Counted from the stretch's first letter, positions 45,559-55,653 are shown. The stretch is DNA of 64,000 nucleotides from Dyadobacter tibetensis Y620-1 (GCF_000566685.1 NZ_AZQN01000004.1:533031-597030); one strand, 5' to 3'. Notes: generated by a model not told the origin, from the sequence alone. Translations and numbers: made by a program.

Positions 45559-46674
45559 ATGTCAGTAACCAGACAAATATTCGCAGAAAATGTTTATACC
45601 GGAACTGGACATCTGACCAATCAGGTAGTCACAATACAAGATCATAAAATCTCCGCTTTGGCCCCGGCTGAGTATACCGGCGACTTACCATTTTATAGTC
45701 ATCTCGCTCCTGGTCTCTTTGATATTCATATCAACGGCGGGGAGCGATTCCATTTTACCCAGAAACCAGACGAAGAAACGCTTGCCGACATTGCCTTGGC
45801 CAGTGAATCAACAGGTACGGCTTGCACCCTACCTACCCTCATTACCTCTGGAACTGATAATATCCTCAAAGGGCTCGAGGCGGTCAGGAGTTATCAGCAA
45901 AAAAAACCTTTTTCAGGCATCATCGGCATGCATTTGGAGGGTCCTTTTATCAATATAAAAAAGAGAGGAGCCCACTTGCCTCAATATATTCGTAGACCCG
46001 AAGATACCGAACTAAAGGAAATCATTGCGGCAGGAAAAGGGGTCTTAAAGTTGATTACCGTAGCACCGGAACAGTTATCCGGCGCTCAGATTGCGCTTTT
46101 GCAGGAAGCTGGCATTATCGTCTCCGCCGGCCATTCCGATGCGTCATACCAGCAGGCCGCCAAGGCTTTTGGGCAAGGCATTGGAATAGTAACGCATTTG
46201 TATAATGCCATGTCCTCTTTCCAGCATCGTGCTCCCGGGCTGGTAGGAGCCACATTTGACCATCCGGAGATTTATGCCCCTATCATACTCGATGGCGTAC
46301 ATTGCGATTATGCCGCCGCGCGAGTGGCTTACCAGCTTAAAAAAGATAGGATGATTCTGATTTCTGATGCCCTATTTCTCAACCAAAAAGTAAAATCGTT
46401 CCAATGGGGGGAGTTTGACGCACAACTGATTGAGGGGCAATATAGGAATAAGGAAGGAAATTTAGCTGGAGGAGCCATCTCCCTGGGCCAGGCAGTGCAT
46501 AACGCGGTATATGAGGTGGGGATACCCCTGCGAGAGGCTGTGGAAATGGCCAGCACCCGCCCTGCCAAGGCTTTGGGAATGGATCATGAAATGGGTAAGA
46601 TCGCAACTGGATATCCCAGTATATTCACTTCTTTCAATGATTCCCTAACCCAGTTTGAAGTATTAAGATTATAA
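45559..46674 (+). CDS. nagA: N-acetylglucosamine-6-phosphate deacetylase
   Basis: A 371-residue amidohydrolase. FDIHINGG is the first metal-side motif, MHLEGPFIN carries the Glu ligand, and SAGHSDAS (His) and GIVTHLYNAMSSF (His) are further ligands; LISDAL carries the catalytic Asp. It removes acetate from GlcNAc-6-P to give GlcN-6-P, feeding glycolysis or peptidoglycan recycling. No nagB is adjacent. ATG 45559 lies just before the first strand. Confidence 0.93.
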   Translation: MSVTRQIFAENVYTGTGHLTNQVVTIQDHKISALAPAEYTGDLPFYSHLAPGLFDIHINGGERFHFTQKPDEETLADIALASESTGTACTLPTLITSGTDNILKGLEAVRSYQQKKPFSGIIGMHLEGPFINIKKRGAHLPQYIRRPEDTELKEIIAAGKGVLKLITVAPEQLSGAQIALLQEAGIIVSAGHSDASYQQAAKAFGQGIGIVTHLYNAMSSFQHRAPGLVGATFDHPEIYAPIILDGVHCDYAAARVAYQLKKDRMILISDALFLNQKVKSFQWGEFDAQLIEGQYRNKEGNLAGGAISLGQAVHNAVYEVGIPLREAVEMASTRPAKALGMDHEMGKIATGYPSIFTSFNDSLTQFEVLRL

Positions 46675-46701
46675 TTAAATAAGCCTTTGGCATATTTCCG
46701 C

Positions 46702-46775
46702 CAGGGGTAGAATGGTAAAACCAGTTCCTTTATAGAAACAAATAGTACACCTGGTCTATCTGAAACCCTACCCTG
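46702..46775 (+). other. Possible long hairpin in the leader of the PhoD-like gene
   Basis: CAGGGGTAG at 46702-46710 can pair with CTACCCTG at 46768-46775 (one bulged G), and an inner ACCAG/CTGGT pair lies at 46720-46724 and 46751-46755. The right arm ends 7 nt before the ATG at 46783, so the structure could cover the ribosome-binding region. It is a weak prediction by eye. Confidence 0.3.
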
Positions 46776-46782
46776 AAATATT

Positions 46783-48267
46783 ATGTCGGCCAAAAACAGA
46801 AGATACTTCCTAAAAACTGCCGCATCGGCTACGGGAGCCGCCTTTGCATGGACACACCTGTCGCCCTTATATGCTTCTGCCGATTCCCCCGAAGTAGAAG
46901 GTCAGGATGTATTTTTCACCAATGGAATGAAAATCGCAGAGGTAAGTAACACTGCTGTAATAATATGGACCCGACTCTGTGCACAGGCTAGACCTCAGCC
47001 CATCGTGCATCAGCGTAGAGAAGAAGTTTTTAGGCATCCACTAGCATTTGATGAATCGGGATCGGTAAGCCAGATGGATGGTGCCGTAGCAGGCCAAAAC
47101 GGAATGGCCAGGGTAAGCCTGAAAAGTCCGGGATTTGCCTATCAATCTGACTGGCAAACGTGCACCCTAGAGAATGATCATACTACCCAAATTGAAATAA
47201 ATAACCTAGTGCCTAACCAGGAATATGAGGTACGGTGGGAGGCTAAAACACAGGAGAACGCCCCTGTTTATAGCATGACGGGCAATTTTCGTACCCCTCC
47301 AGAGCATAATATGCCAGCCGATATCAGCTTGGTAACCTCTACCTGTCAGTATTTTTGGTCCTTCGACGATCCTCATCGAGGCTTCCAATCCTATGACGCC
47401 ATGCGTAAATTACAGCCCGACTTCTTCATTCATACGGGAGATTACATCTATTATGACAAGCCCGGGCCCATGGCTACCGATATCGAAAAAGCACGACATA
47501 AATGGCATGCAATGAATGGTTGGCCAGCCCTTCGTGACTTTTTTGCCCGTACACCTATTTATATGCTTAAGGATGACCACGATCTGCTTCGCGATGATGT
47601 GGATCCCTCCCGCCCCCTTTTTGGTAAGCTAAGCTATGCCGATGGGCTAAAGATATGGCGAGAAAATGCTCCCTTGCACGACAAGCCCTACAGAACTATC
47701 CGCTGGGGGCAGCACCTGCAAATATGGCTTCTGGAAGGGCGAGAATATCGTAGCAAGAACCAAGACCTGGATGGCCCCGAGAAAACCATATTAGGAAAAG
47801 TACAAAAGCAATGGCTTGCTGAAACCGTGTCGACCTCCGATGCCACCTTCAAACTCCTGTTCTCCCCCACCCCCGTGGTAGGCCCTGATAGACCTAAAAA
47901 AATTGACAACCATGCCAATGAGTCCTATAAAACAGAAGGAAGCTGGTTGAGGAAATTAATCGCTCAACAAGGAAACATGTACGTCGTTAATGGGGATCGG
48001 CATTGGCAATATGTTTCAGAGGATCCCGAAACTAAGATCATGGAATTTGGCTCAGGCCCCGTCAGCGACTATCATGCCCAGGGCTGGGCCCCTGATGATC
48101 GCCATCCGGAACATCGGTTCTTGAGGGTAAAAGGGGGCTTTTTAGGCATAGCTGTCAAGACCCTTCCCAAAATAGGACCTCAGATTATCTTTTCCCATTA
48201 CGATATAAAAGGACAACTGGTACATCAGGAGAAATTTGTATCGAAACAGGTAAATAAAGATGAATAA
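46783..48267 (+). CDS. PhoD-family alkaline phosphatase/phosphodiesterase, Tat-exported
   Basis: A 494-residue PhoD-like phosphatase. The twin-arginine motif NRRYFLKTAAS starts a Tat signal (cleavage likely after LYAS). An N-terminal Ig-like domain (~40-170) precedes the PhoD metallophosphatase core: STCQYFWSFDD, HTGDYIYYD (Asp metal ligand), KDDHDLLRDD, and a late NGDRHWQYVS histidine motif. It probably hydrolyses phosphomono- or diesters outside the cytoplasm to scavenge phosphate. It converges on the gene at 48346. Confidence 0.88.
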   Translation: MSAKNRRYFLKTAASATGAAFAWTHLSPLYASADSPEVEGQDVFFTNGMKIAEVSNTAVIIWTRLCAQARPQPIVHQRREEVFRHPLAFDESGSVSQMDGAVAGQNGMARVSLKSPGFAYQSDWQTCTLENDHTTQIEINNLVPNQEYEVRWEAKTQENAPVYSMTGNFRTPPEHNMPADISLVTSTCQYFWSFDDPHRGFQSYDAMRKLQPDFFIHTGDYIYYDKPGPMATDIEKARHKWHAMNGWPALRDFFARTPIYMLKDDHDLLRDDVDPSRPLFGKLSYADGLKIWRENAPLHDKPYRTIRWGQHLQIWLLEGREYRSKNQDLDGPEKTILGKVQKQWLAETVSTSDATFKLLFSPTPVVGPDRPKKIDNHANESYKTEGSWLRKLIAQQGNMYVVNGDRHWQYVSEDPETKIMEFGSGPVSDYHAQGWAPDDRHPEHRFLRVKGGFLGIAVKTLPKIGPQIIFSHYDIKGQLVHQEKFVSKQVNKDE

Positions 48268-48345
48268 TTATATCACCTTATGTCTGTCTGCCTTTCATTT
48301 CCTGGCGAATAAGGAAAGCTTGTGGAATGGCAGCCTGGTATGGCA

Positions 48346-49083
48346 TTAAGCTGCCAGATGATAGGCCCACAGGGAAACATTTCTCCAGATTCTACTGTCG
48401 AATGCAAGAACTTCAAAGGTTTGTTCGCAGATAATTAATAAGCCAAAATACTTTAGAACCGGGTGGACATAACCGTTTCTTAGATAATCCCAGATCCAGG
48501 CCATTATAATAAGACTATCGGCAAGCACCAGTGCAAACCAAACTTCAGGATGAGGGACGGACGGAAAGAAATGCCTGAACCGAAACCAGGCCGGCCATAA
48601 GACAATAATGGTAGCCAATAACATAAGTCGCTTATGAATATGGGGCTTCTTCCTGAAATAGAAGCCTGCCAACACAAATACCAGGTACATTAACCCCGAT
48701 ATAATTACTCCCAGAAAGCCTGAATAAGCAGTCATTCCCAGACCTTGGGCGAGTTCCTTGTGGACGGCAAAAAGTCCTACGGGCACCATGGTTATGCCTA
48801 CTCCAAAAGCTATTAGTAAAGATATAATGCCCAGAGCACGGTGCATTTTAATATTTCTGTAATGGATAAGTTGAGACTGTATAGCAAACAAAAAGATCCA
48901 GGAAAAAGCGAATAGTCCATGAATATGTACTTCCATGGGTGCCGAGAAAGTCCTCTTTCCCATCGGTATCAGATAGGTAGTGGAGAATCCTATAATCGCA
49001 GCTAAAACACCCATCCAGGCCATAATTAAAAAGAACGAAAGTTCCTTTTTTCTCCTGCCTCGCATTTCTGGGTGCTTTTTCAT
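48346..49083 (-). CDS. Polytopic membrane protein, 245 aa (family not recognised)
   Basis: Six or seven hydrophobic segments are visible. Histidines recur at helix ends: EVHIHGLFAFSW, MHRALGIISL, KPHIHKRLML, RFRHFFPSVPHPEVW. This spacing resembles small haem- or quinone-linked proteins such as the DUF2306 group but I cannot assign a family safely. It starts at ATG 49083. Its neighbours (a phosphatase and a methyltransferase) give no functional hint. Confidence 0.6.
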   Translation of the reverse strand: MKKHPEMRGRRKKELSFFLIMAWMGVLAAIIGFSTTYLIPMGKRTFSAPMEVHIHGLFAFSWIFLFAIQSQLIHYRNIKMHRALGIISLLIAFGVGITMVPVGLFAVHKELAQGLGMTAYSGFLGVIISGLMYLVFVLAGFYFRKKPHIHKRLMLLATIIVLWPAWFRFRHFFPSVPHPEVWFALVLADSLIIMAWIWDYLRNGYVHPVLKYFGLLIICEQTFEVLAFDSRIWRNVSLWAYHLAA

Positions 49084-49250
49084 CGGAGGTGATCAATTAC
49101 AGACCTGAACTTATAGGATATATAGGGCCTCAGCCTTCTCTACCGGTTTAAATATAAATAAATATAAACTTAATTAAAAGTTATATCATCCAGATTATTT
49201 TCCCATAAGTCCTTGATTGAATGTAATATGAGCGCCCCTTTACAAATTGC

Positions 49251-49838
49251 TTACACGATGATTCCAAGACCATAATGGTACGGATAATTGTAGGCCTTTT
49301 TACCCGTGGCTTGAGCAATATCATGCACTGCTTTTTTGACCTCAGGGAAACTTTCTGTATCATGGAAGATACAACATGTACTATGTTTTACTGCCCAAAG
49401 ACCACATTCATAGGTTTCTTTATAATTATGGACAATATCCACATGTGCAAAATCGTACTGCCCCTGGTCTTGTTTAATCCAATCTCTGTAGTCAGACTTA
49501 AATAGGGTTATATTTTCAAATTCACTTAAAGACTCTTTCGTCATTTCATAATGGTCTCCCTTGTGAACCGTGTGTTCATCTCCAACAAATATATCCACGC
49601 CCTTCACTGACTTGAAATAATTTGAAAAAACGACGGCAGAATAGCCAAACTCAACTCCAAATTCTATACAGGAATTACGTTCTACATTGAAGTGGATCAA
49701 TATATCTTCTATGATTGACTCTAAACCAACCCAGGCCGATATAACATGAATCATTTTATCGGGTGTACTTTTATTGGCAGGTTGATAGGGAATGAGAGGA
49801 TATCTTTTATTTAGAAAATATTTTTTTATACCCAACAT
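49251..49838 (-). CDS. Class I SAM-dependent methyltransferase-like protein
   Basis: A 195-residue Rossmann-type protein. The SAM motif is CIEFGVEFGYSAVVFS (glycine-rich loop), followed by VKGVDIFVGDEH, an acidic motif II, and DFAHVDIVHNYKETYEC. The pattern is close to Methyltransf_24-type small O-methyltransferases with a metal-binding Asp. It is isolated, AT-rich and 65 nt upstream of the next minus gene's 3' end, so its substrate is unknown. Confidence 0.7.
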   Translation of the reverse strand: MLGIKKYFLNKRYPLIPYQPANKSTPDKMIHVISAWVGLESIIEDILIHFNVERNSCIEFGVEFGYSAVVFSNYFKSVKGVDIFVGDEHTVHKGDHYEMTKESLSEFENITLFKSDYRDWIKQDQGQYDFAHVDIVHNYKETYECGLWAVKHSTCCIFHDTESFPEVKKAVHDIAQATGKKAYNYPYHYGLGIIV

Positions 49839-49903
49839 ATTGATTAATCGTTAATGTAAAGTCAATAAAGAAATTATGTCTCCCCTATAACTACGAAGAA
49901 ATA

Positions 49904-50977
49904 TTAAAGTTTATTACGGTCGACCGTCACTTCATAAACGCCCCCTTTATCCAAAGCCAGAAATATGCGCTCGTTAAGTTCCGAACTACGTATTTTGAGA
50001 TCAAAAACACCCCCTTCCGATTCTCCTGCATGGGTATTTTCCTTCCAGTTCTGGCCCCCGTCCTTGGAATAATAAAGCGTGAGTGGCTGGCGATCCACAC
50101 CTTTTTCCCACTTGCCAGCCAATATCATATTGGGATCAAGTTCACTTATTCCAATTCCAAAGAAAAAGTGAGACTCCTCGTGACGTTCTATCAGGGTTTT
50201 CCATGTATTGCCTGAATCGGAAGTTTTCTTCAGCTCTCCCTCCCAGCCTGTATAGATATTCTGAGGAACCTGTTTGTCGAAAACAATCTTTTTGGGAACT
50301 GTCGGATTGGGCACTAAATCGCTCCATTCCTTGCTCAACTTTCCCTCGTTAAATTGAACCAGGTATCCGTTCTCAATAGCGCCCTGCCCTCCAAACCATA
50401 GTTCATCAGTTTTTTCAGGATTCATCTCGACTATCATACCGGTTCCTAGATTGCCCCAAGCGCCCCACAGCGTCCTCCAGGTAGTACCTCGATCGGTAGA
50501 CTGAGCCATGACACCTAACCCCGTAGCGTAGAGTATGTCCTTAGATTTATCCCAGAAAAAGTCAGTAACGGGCTCTGTAGATTGAAGACCAAAATCATGC
50601 ACTTTTACGACCCAGGTAGCTCCACGGTCTTTGGTCTCATAAATTTCGGTTTCTTGCCAATCTGAACTATTACGGTAGGAAGCCAGCATATGATTTGCAT
50701 CAAAAACTACTATATCCAACAGGTTCTTCCCCCTCAAGCCCAGGCTCTCAAATTCACCCTCCGATCCGATGTTTTTTACATAAAGTCCATCATTGGTAAT
50801 GGCATAAAGCATATTGCCAGCCAACTCAAGTCTGTTCACCTTGAGACCTGATAAGCCGATTTGTTTCCATACAAATGCGGGCTGCGGATCCTGCTCTTCA
50901 TTTTTTTGACAAGCAAGAAAAAGACTTACAACTAGCATCAATGCTAATGTGGTTATAAAAAGACGTTTCTTCTTCAT
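49904..50977 (-). CDS. Lipoprotein with Ycf48/sortilin-like beta-propeller
   Basis: A 357-residue lipoprotein (lipobox FLAC, Cys at ~23). The rest is a beta-propeller of BNR/Asp-box-type repeats: TKDRGATWVVKV, STDRGTTWRTLW, TSDSGNTWKTLI, SKDGGQNWKENT. These S/T-x-D-x-G-x-T-W boxes recur about every 60 residues. Such proteins are photosystem-assembly-like (Ycf48) or sortilin-type binders; in a heterotroph a role in extracellular protein or ligand binding is likely but unknown. A pair of inverted 8-bp arms lies upstream. Confidence 0.83.
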   Translation of the reverse strand: MKKKRLFITTLALMLVVSLFLACQKNEEQDPQPAFVWKQIGLSGLKVNRLELAGNMLYAITNDGLYVKNIGSEGEFESLGLRGKNLLDIVVFDANHMLASYRNSSDWQETEIYETKDRGATWVVKVHDFGLQSTEPVTDFFWDKSKDILYATGLGVMAQSTDRGTTWRTLWGAWGNLGTGMIVEMNPEKTDELWFGGQGAIENGYLVQFNEGKLSKEWSDLVPNPTVPKKIVFDKQVPQNIYTGWEGELKKTSDSGNTWKTLIERHEESHFFFGIGISELDPNMILAGKWEKGVDRQPLTLYYSKDGGQNWKENTHAGESEGGVFDLKIRSSELNERIFLALDKGGVYEVTVDRNKL

Positions 50978-50979
50978 GG

Positions 50980-51015
50980 CGTTTTCTTTGGTCTATTGGT
51001 TGGATGCAGAAAACG
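50980..51015. repeat. Inverted repeat and short direct repeats upstream of the propeller lipoprotein gene
   Basis: CGTTTTCT (50980-50987) and AGAAAACG (51008-51015) are complementary with 20 nt between; ATTGGTTG occurs twice in the same direction at 50995-51002 and 51020-51027. These lie just upstream of the start codon at 50977 and could be operator or leader elements. Confidence 0.4.
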
Positions 51016-51259
51016 TTTGATTGGTTGTAATGGGAGTCAGGGCCCACGGGGTTTTTAGAGGTATATATAATAGTACCAGGAAAATCTAAATTTTCGGATC
51101 ATCTAAAAAACAAAGAGTAAGGAGAAAGGCGTTTCTGTCTAAAATTAGATTCGAATGTTCGAATTAACCAGTTTTAGGTGAGAAGACAGAATAATAGAAC
51201 TAAGATCAGAAATCTTTCTTATCACTTAGGGCAGTGCTGGATTTTTGATCCTGCATACG

Positions 51260-51757
51260 CTAAATCATTCCTCCCTTAAAAGCCCTCTTTACCAATACCC
51301 TGACTACCAAACGATGAAATGGTTTTATTAAGCTCATATAAACTTTACCTATGGCGTTATTATACTGGACTAGCGTAATCAGTTTGATATTATGGAGGGC
51401 ATCACTTTTATGGGCGATAATGGCTCTAAAGTTCAAATGTGAATCATCTGCACCCAGCACTATTTCTGCTTTGGAGAGGGCATATATTTTAAAAATTCCT
51501 ACATAGCCCCCCACGATGAACGTATTACGGTAGTCCGATGGAACGGACACCTCCAACCCTATCAAAGCGGCCAATTTGTTTCTTATGCTAAATAAAAATT
51601 TTATCCAACGGGGAGGATTATTAAAAATGAGATTCGCAATTTCCGCTAAATCATTAGTCCTGTTGATAGTGGAAAAAGTGTCTGCAAAATCTATTTTATG
51701 CAACCATCCACATTCTAGATACTGCGATGGAGTGGGCTCCTCTATTACTTTATTCAT
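51260..51757 (-). CDS. DUF2867 protein
   Basis: A 165-residue DUF2867 protein: YLECGWLHKIDFADTFS near the N-terminus, GADDSHLNFRAIIAHK and a C-terminal FHRLVVRVLVKRAFKGGM. The family is a small START-like alpha/beta protein with no signal peptide; function unknown. It lies 61 nt after the radical SAM gene on the same strand, so they are likely co-transcribed. Confidence 0.8.
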   Translation of the reverse strand: MNKVIEEPTPSQYLECGWLHKIDFADTFSTINRTNDLAEIANLIFNNPPRWIKFLFSIRNKLAALIGLEVSVPSDYRNTFIVGGYVGIFKIYALSKAEIVLGADDSHLNFRAIIAHKSDALHNIKLITLVQYNNAIGKVYMSLIKPFHRLVVRVLVKRAFKGGMI

Positions 51758-51818
51758 TTGAAAGCTTCTCTGAACGTTTACATAAATCAGGCTTCATCAT
51801 AAATATAGGTTAAACCAT

Positions 51819-53999
51819 CTACAGCACCAACAATCCGTTGCTCTGCAATATTTTCCAGGTTTTCGACTCCATTAAAACGTCGAAATTGCCGATATTTTGT
51901 CTTTCGAAATCCTGTCTGAAATTCTCCCAGAAAATTGGCGCTTGGGAGCCGATCTGAAGTCTTGGCAACCAGGTTTCCAGCCACTCGGCTAATGGCTGCC
52001 GCACTTCAATAGCCCATTCCTTGCGTTTGTCATAAAACACCATTTCTGCCCGATCATCCTGCTCAAACAAATTCACCTCGGGCAAGCTCCCCATCCATAT
52101 CAGGAGTGCGTTAGGCCGGGTACTCAATTCACTTGTATCGGCAATGGCTTTCTCAATAAAGCGCCCCGGAATACTGGTTTTGGGCACCTTAAAATTAAAC
52201 CATTCAGATAAAGGAAAATCCAAACAGATACCATGCATATAGTTGAATAGCGATTTACGAAGACCTTCTCCGTACAAATCATGATTAGCCCCTTTGGGGT
52301 CGGTATGTTCCAAATCATTATTTGCGAAATCACCTGGTCCAGGCCCTAGTTTTTGAACGTCGAAGGCCTCTGGGGCTAGTCCTACAGGGCTATGGGCCGT
52401 CATGGCGAAGCGATGCCAGAATCCGGATTGCACCACGCCCTGGTCGAATAGCTGTCGTACCATTTCCAGGGAGTCAATAGTTTCCTGAGCCGTTTGAGTA
52501 GGGAAACCGTACATCAAATAAGCATGCACCATAATACCAGCTTTGGTAAATGCATGAGCTACCCGGGCCACCTGGGCAACGGTAACACCTTTTTTCATAC
52601 GTTCCAATAGGCGGTCGGAGGCTACTTCGAGTCCTCCCGATATGGCAATACAGCCCGATGCTTTAAGGAGTCGACACAAGTCTGGAGTAAAATTTCGTTC
52701 AAAGCGGATATTCGTCCACCATACCACAGTAATTTTACGGCGGATTATTTCAATGGCCAGGTCTCGAAGTAAAGCAGGCGGAGCGGCCTCGTCTACAAAA
52801 TGAAAGCCATTTTGCTGAGTTTGTGCAATAATCTCTTCGATACGGTCGCAGAGTAAAGCAGCCGTCATAGGCTCATAGCGCCTGATATAGTCTAAAGAAA
52901 TATCGCAGAACGAGCATTTACCCCAATAACAGCCATGAGCCAGGGTCAGTTTGTTCCAGCGCCCATCACTCCAGAGCCGGTGCATGGGATTTACCACTTC
53001 GATGACCGAAAGATAGTCCAAAAGCTTCAAGTCACTATAATCGGGTGTGCCTGTGTCCCGTTGGGCTACATCTTTTTCCTTTGCCCCATTCCAATAAAGA
53101 ACTTTACCCTCTTCCAGGGCAAAAACACGTTTCAAATGCTCTTTATCCCGGTTCCCATCCAGATGTTCCAGTAAGATCTGCAAAGGAGCTTCTCCATCGT
53201 CCAAACAAACATAATCCACATATTTAAAGAGGCGGGGTTCTTTCAATGACCTTAATTCGGTGTTGGCAAATCCACCGCCGAATAGCACCTTAATATGGGG
53301 ATAAAGCCTTTTGATATACTGTCCACATTTCAAACCCCCATACAAATTGCCAGGAAAAGGGGCAGATATTACGACTTCGGAAGGCTGATGCCGCTCCAGA
53401 TGTGCTTCCAGACATTCCACCAGAATCTTGGTCAGGAGTGTATCCGGCGCATTCAGTGCTTGCTCCATTTCATCGAAATGTGTAGCAGACCGTCCGAGTC
53501 TTTCGGCGTAACGGCTAAAACCAAAATAAGGATCAATGGCCTCCTGAATAAGATCGCCCAGATCTTCTAAATAGAGAGTAGCCAGGTGGCGCGCCTTGTC
53601 ATGAATCCCCATCGTTCCGAACGCCCAGTCCAGATCTTCGAGCTGTAGAAAACGAGCCGCTTCGGGAAGATAGCTCCGGTCACAGATACTATGGGCCAAG
53701 GTGGGATTCTGGTTCTTTAAGAAACGGATAACCGGGTCGATGCTAGCAATATAATCATTCTTTAAAGCATATATTCTATAGGACTCCTCGGAGAGGGCTA
53801 TATCAGAATCGTCCAGAATTTGGAACATCCTTTTCAATCCCTTTGAAGAAAATAGGGATAAAATCACCTCAATTCCCAGGTCGGCCTGGAATGACATACG
53901 ACCAAGTGTATTGAGAAACCCCTTCAGATAGGCCGTAGCCGGATAGGGAGTATTCAGCTGGGTAAAAGGGGGCGTAATAAGTAAAGTAGACCGATTCAA
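51819..53999 (-). CDS. B12-binding-type radical SAM protein
   Basis: A 726-residue protein. The N-terminal half (~1-320) includes a Rossmann-like region resembling a cobalamin-binding domain (EVVISAPFPGNLYGGL, VLFGGGFAN); the B12-ligating DxHxxG motif of classical members is not seen. The radical SAM core (~360-600) contains LAHGCYWGKCSFCDIS, a Cys-X4-Cys-X2-Cys arrangement instead of the usual CX3CX2C, followed by FVDEAAPP, ISGGLEVAS and YLMYGFPTQT. It begins with TTG at 53999, because the family start (STLLITPPFTQLNTPYP) directly follows and no ATG precedes it. The substrate is unknown. It is followed by the DUF2867 gene. Confidence 0.82.
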   Translation of the reverse strand: MNRSTLLITPPFTQLNTPYPATAYLKGFLNTLGRMSFQADLGIEVILSLFSSKGLKRMFQILDDSDIALSEESYRIYALKNDYIASIDPVIRFLKNQNPTLAHSICDRSYLPEAARFLQLEDLDWAFGTMGIHDKARHLATLYLEDLGDLIQEAIDPYFGFSRYAERLGRSATHFDEMEQALNAPDTLLTKILVECLEAHLERHQPSEVVISAPFPGNLYGGLKCGQYIKRLYPHIKVLFGGGFANTELRSLKEPRLFKYVDYVCLDDGEAPLQILLEHLDGNRDKEHLKRVFALEEGKVLYWNGAKEKDVAQRDTGTPDYSDLKLLDYLSVIEVVNPMHRLWSDGRWNKLTLAHGCYWGKCSFCDISLDYIRRYEPMTAALLCDRIEEIIAQTQQNGFHFVDEAAPPALLRDLAIEIIRRKITVVWWTNIRFERNFTPDLCRLLKASGCIAISGGLEVASDRLLERMKKGVTVAQVARVAHAFTKAGIMVHAYLMYGFPTQTAQETIDSLEMVRQLFDQGVVQSGFWHRFAMTAHSPVGLAPEAFDVQKLGPGPGDFANNDLEHTDPKGANHDLYGEGLRKSLFNYMHGICLDFPLSEWFNFKVPKTSIPGRFIEKAIADTSELSTRPNALLIWMGSLPEVNLFEQDDRAEMVFYDKRKEWAIEVRQPLAEWLETWLPRLQIGSQAPIFWENFRQDFERQNIGNFDVLMESKTWKILQSNGLLVL

Positions 54000-54273
54000 G
54001 ATTATTCAATTAATGACATTACAAAGTTAATTCATTTGGATAGGAAATAAGCATCTATATCCATCTTGGACTCCCCACCACCACTGGTGTAGGAAATAGA
54101 AATTAGTTAACCTAAGTGTTCTGCTAGCTCTTTACAGGTGTCCCAAAAAACGGTTCAGATGCTAAAAAGCATCGAATTCATAAATACTTAACATCTGGTC
54201 TTGGTCCTATTTCGATTTTTGAGGGTAATATTACCGGTTGATTCCGACATGACAAACCTAAGTTTTAATACCT

Positions 54274-55653
54274 ATGAAATATCCCTTACTTCTCACATGC
54301 CTGGTGGTCTCTTCCCTTCAGGTGTTGGCCCAGGAAAGTAAAACATACCCTGCCAGTCCCTTCCCCGATCGGGTAATACTGGGATGGAAAGGCGATGCAG
54401 CGCATAGCCAGGCCGTGAACTGGCGCACAGACTCTACCATTACGGAGGGAATGGCGGCCATTCACGAGGCCGACGCCTCCCCCGATTTCCAACCCAATGC
54501 GCGCCTGATCAAAGCCAAAAACCTGCCCACCACCATTGAAGGACGCACGGTGATCAATCATGAAGTAAATTTCACCAACCTAAAACCCTCTACCCAATAT
54601 GTATATCGGGTGGGTGATGGCAAGTACTGGAGCGAATGGTTTCATTTTAAAACCGCTTCCGACAAAACCGAACCCGTGTCCTTTATTTACTTCGGTGATG
54701 CTCAGAATGATCTGCGTAGCATGTGGTCACGCACAATCCGAGGAGCATTTTCCAATGTTCCCAAAGCCAACTTTATTATCCATGCAGGTGATCTGATCAA
54801 TAGAGCCAATGCTGATAATGAATGGGGTGAATGGTTTGAAGCGGGTGGATGGATTAACGGGATGATTCCCAGCCTCTCCACTCCGGGAAATCATGAGTAT
54901 TATCGCGACCAGGAAAAGAACTATCAGGTATCTCAGCAATGGAGACCACAGTTTGCTCTCCCCGAAAATGGTCCCGAAGGCTTGTCAGAAACGGCTTACC
55001 ATATCGATTATCAGGGTATCAAACTTATTTCCATAGATTCGCAAGGAGCTATGCTAGACAGTGCAATGATGATCAAACAAGCGGCATGGCTAGAAACGGT
55101 ACTCCAGGCCAATACCAATAAATGGACAGTAGTCTTCCATCACCATCCCATTTACTCCACCAAAAACGGACGGGATAATGATGACTGGAGATTAATTATG
55201 GAGCCCTTATATAAGAAGTATGGAGTGGATCTGGTGCTTCAGGGACATGATCATACCTATGGTCGAGGAATCAATATGCCGGAAGGACAAAGTCGGAAAA
55301 AACCTGACGGACCCATTTACGTAGTTTCAGTAAGTGGACCAAAAATGTATGATATAGGGCTACAAAACTGGATGGATCGTGCCGCGTCTAATACCCAACT
55401 TTATCAGATTATAACGGTAGACAATGACGCCCTTAGCTATAAGGCTTTTACGGTGACCGACGATTTGTACGATCATTTCGAATTAAAAAAGGACAAAAAG
55501 GGAGTCAACACACTGGTAGAAATGGAACATACTTTGCAGATGAAGGAGCGTCTGGAACTCCCTGCCAAGCTTCAGGAGCGTTTCAAAGACGAAGAGCTCA
55601 AGGAATATAATGAGCGATTTAAAGCCTATAAGAAACGCAAAGGCCTGAAATAA
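54274..55653 (+). CDS. Secreted purple-acid-phosphatase-like metallophosphoesterase
   Basis: A 459-residue protein with a signal peptide (LLLTCLVVSSLQVLAQ). A fibronectin-type/PAP N-terminal domain (~30-130; HSQAVNWRTDSTI) precedes the metallophosphoesterase core: FIYFGDAQND, FIIHAGDLINRA, TPGNHEYYRD, VFHHHPIYST and LQGHDHTYGRG, which together give the dinuclear metal ligands of purple acid phosphatases. The last ~50 residues are a charged Lys/Glu-rich helix. It probably releases phosphate outside the cytoplasm. It converges on the GH18 gene. Confidence 0.9.
   Translation: MKYPLLLTCLVVSSLQVLAQESKTYPASPFPDRVILGWKGDAAHSQAVNWRTDSTITEGMAAIHEADASPDFQPNARLIKAKNLPTTIEGRTVINHEVNFTNLKPSTQYVYRVGDGKYWSEWFHFKTASDKTEPVSFIYFGDAQNDLRSMWSRTIRGAFSNVPKANFIIHAGDLINRANADNEWGEWFEAGGWINGMIPSLSTPGNHEYYRDQEKNYQVSQQWRPQFALPENGPEGLSETAYHIDYQGIKLISIDSQGAMLDSAMMIKQAAWLETVLQANTNKWTVVFHHHPIYSTKNGRDNDDWRLIMEPLYKKYGVDLVLQGHDHTYGRGINMPEGQSRKKPDGPIYVVSVSGPKMYDIGLQNWMDRAASNTQLYQIITVDNDALSYKAFTVTDDLYDHFELKKDKKGVNTLVEMEHTLQMKERLELPAKLQERFKDEELKEYNERFKAYKKRKGLK

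Noticed and set aside
51787..51984. 65-aa frame overlapping the 3' end of the radical SAM gene
   Set aside because: Out-of-frame shadow on the same strand.
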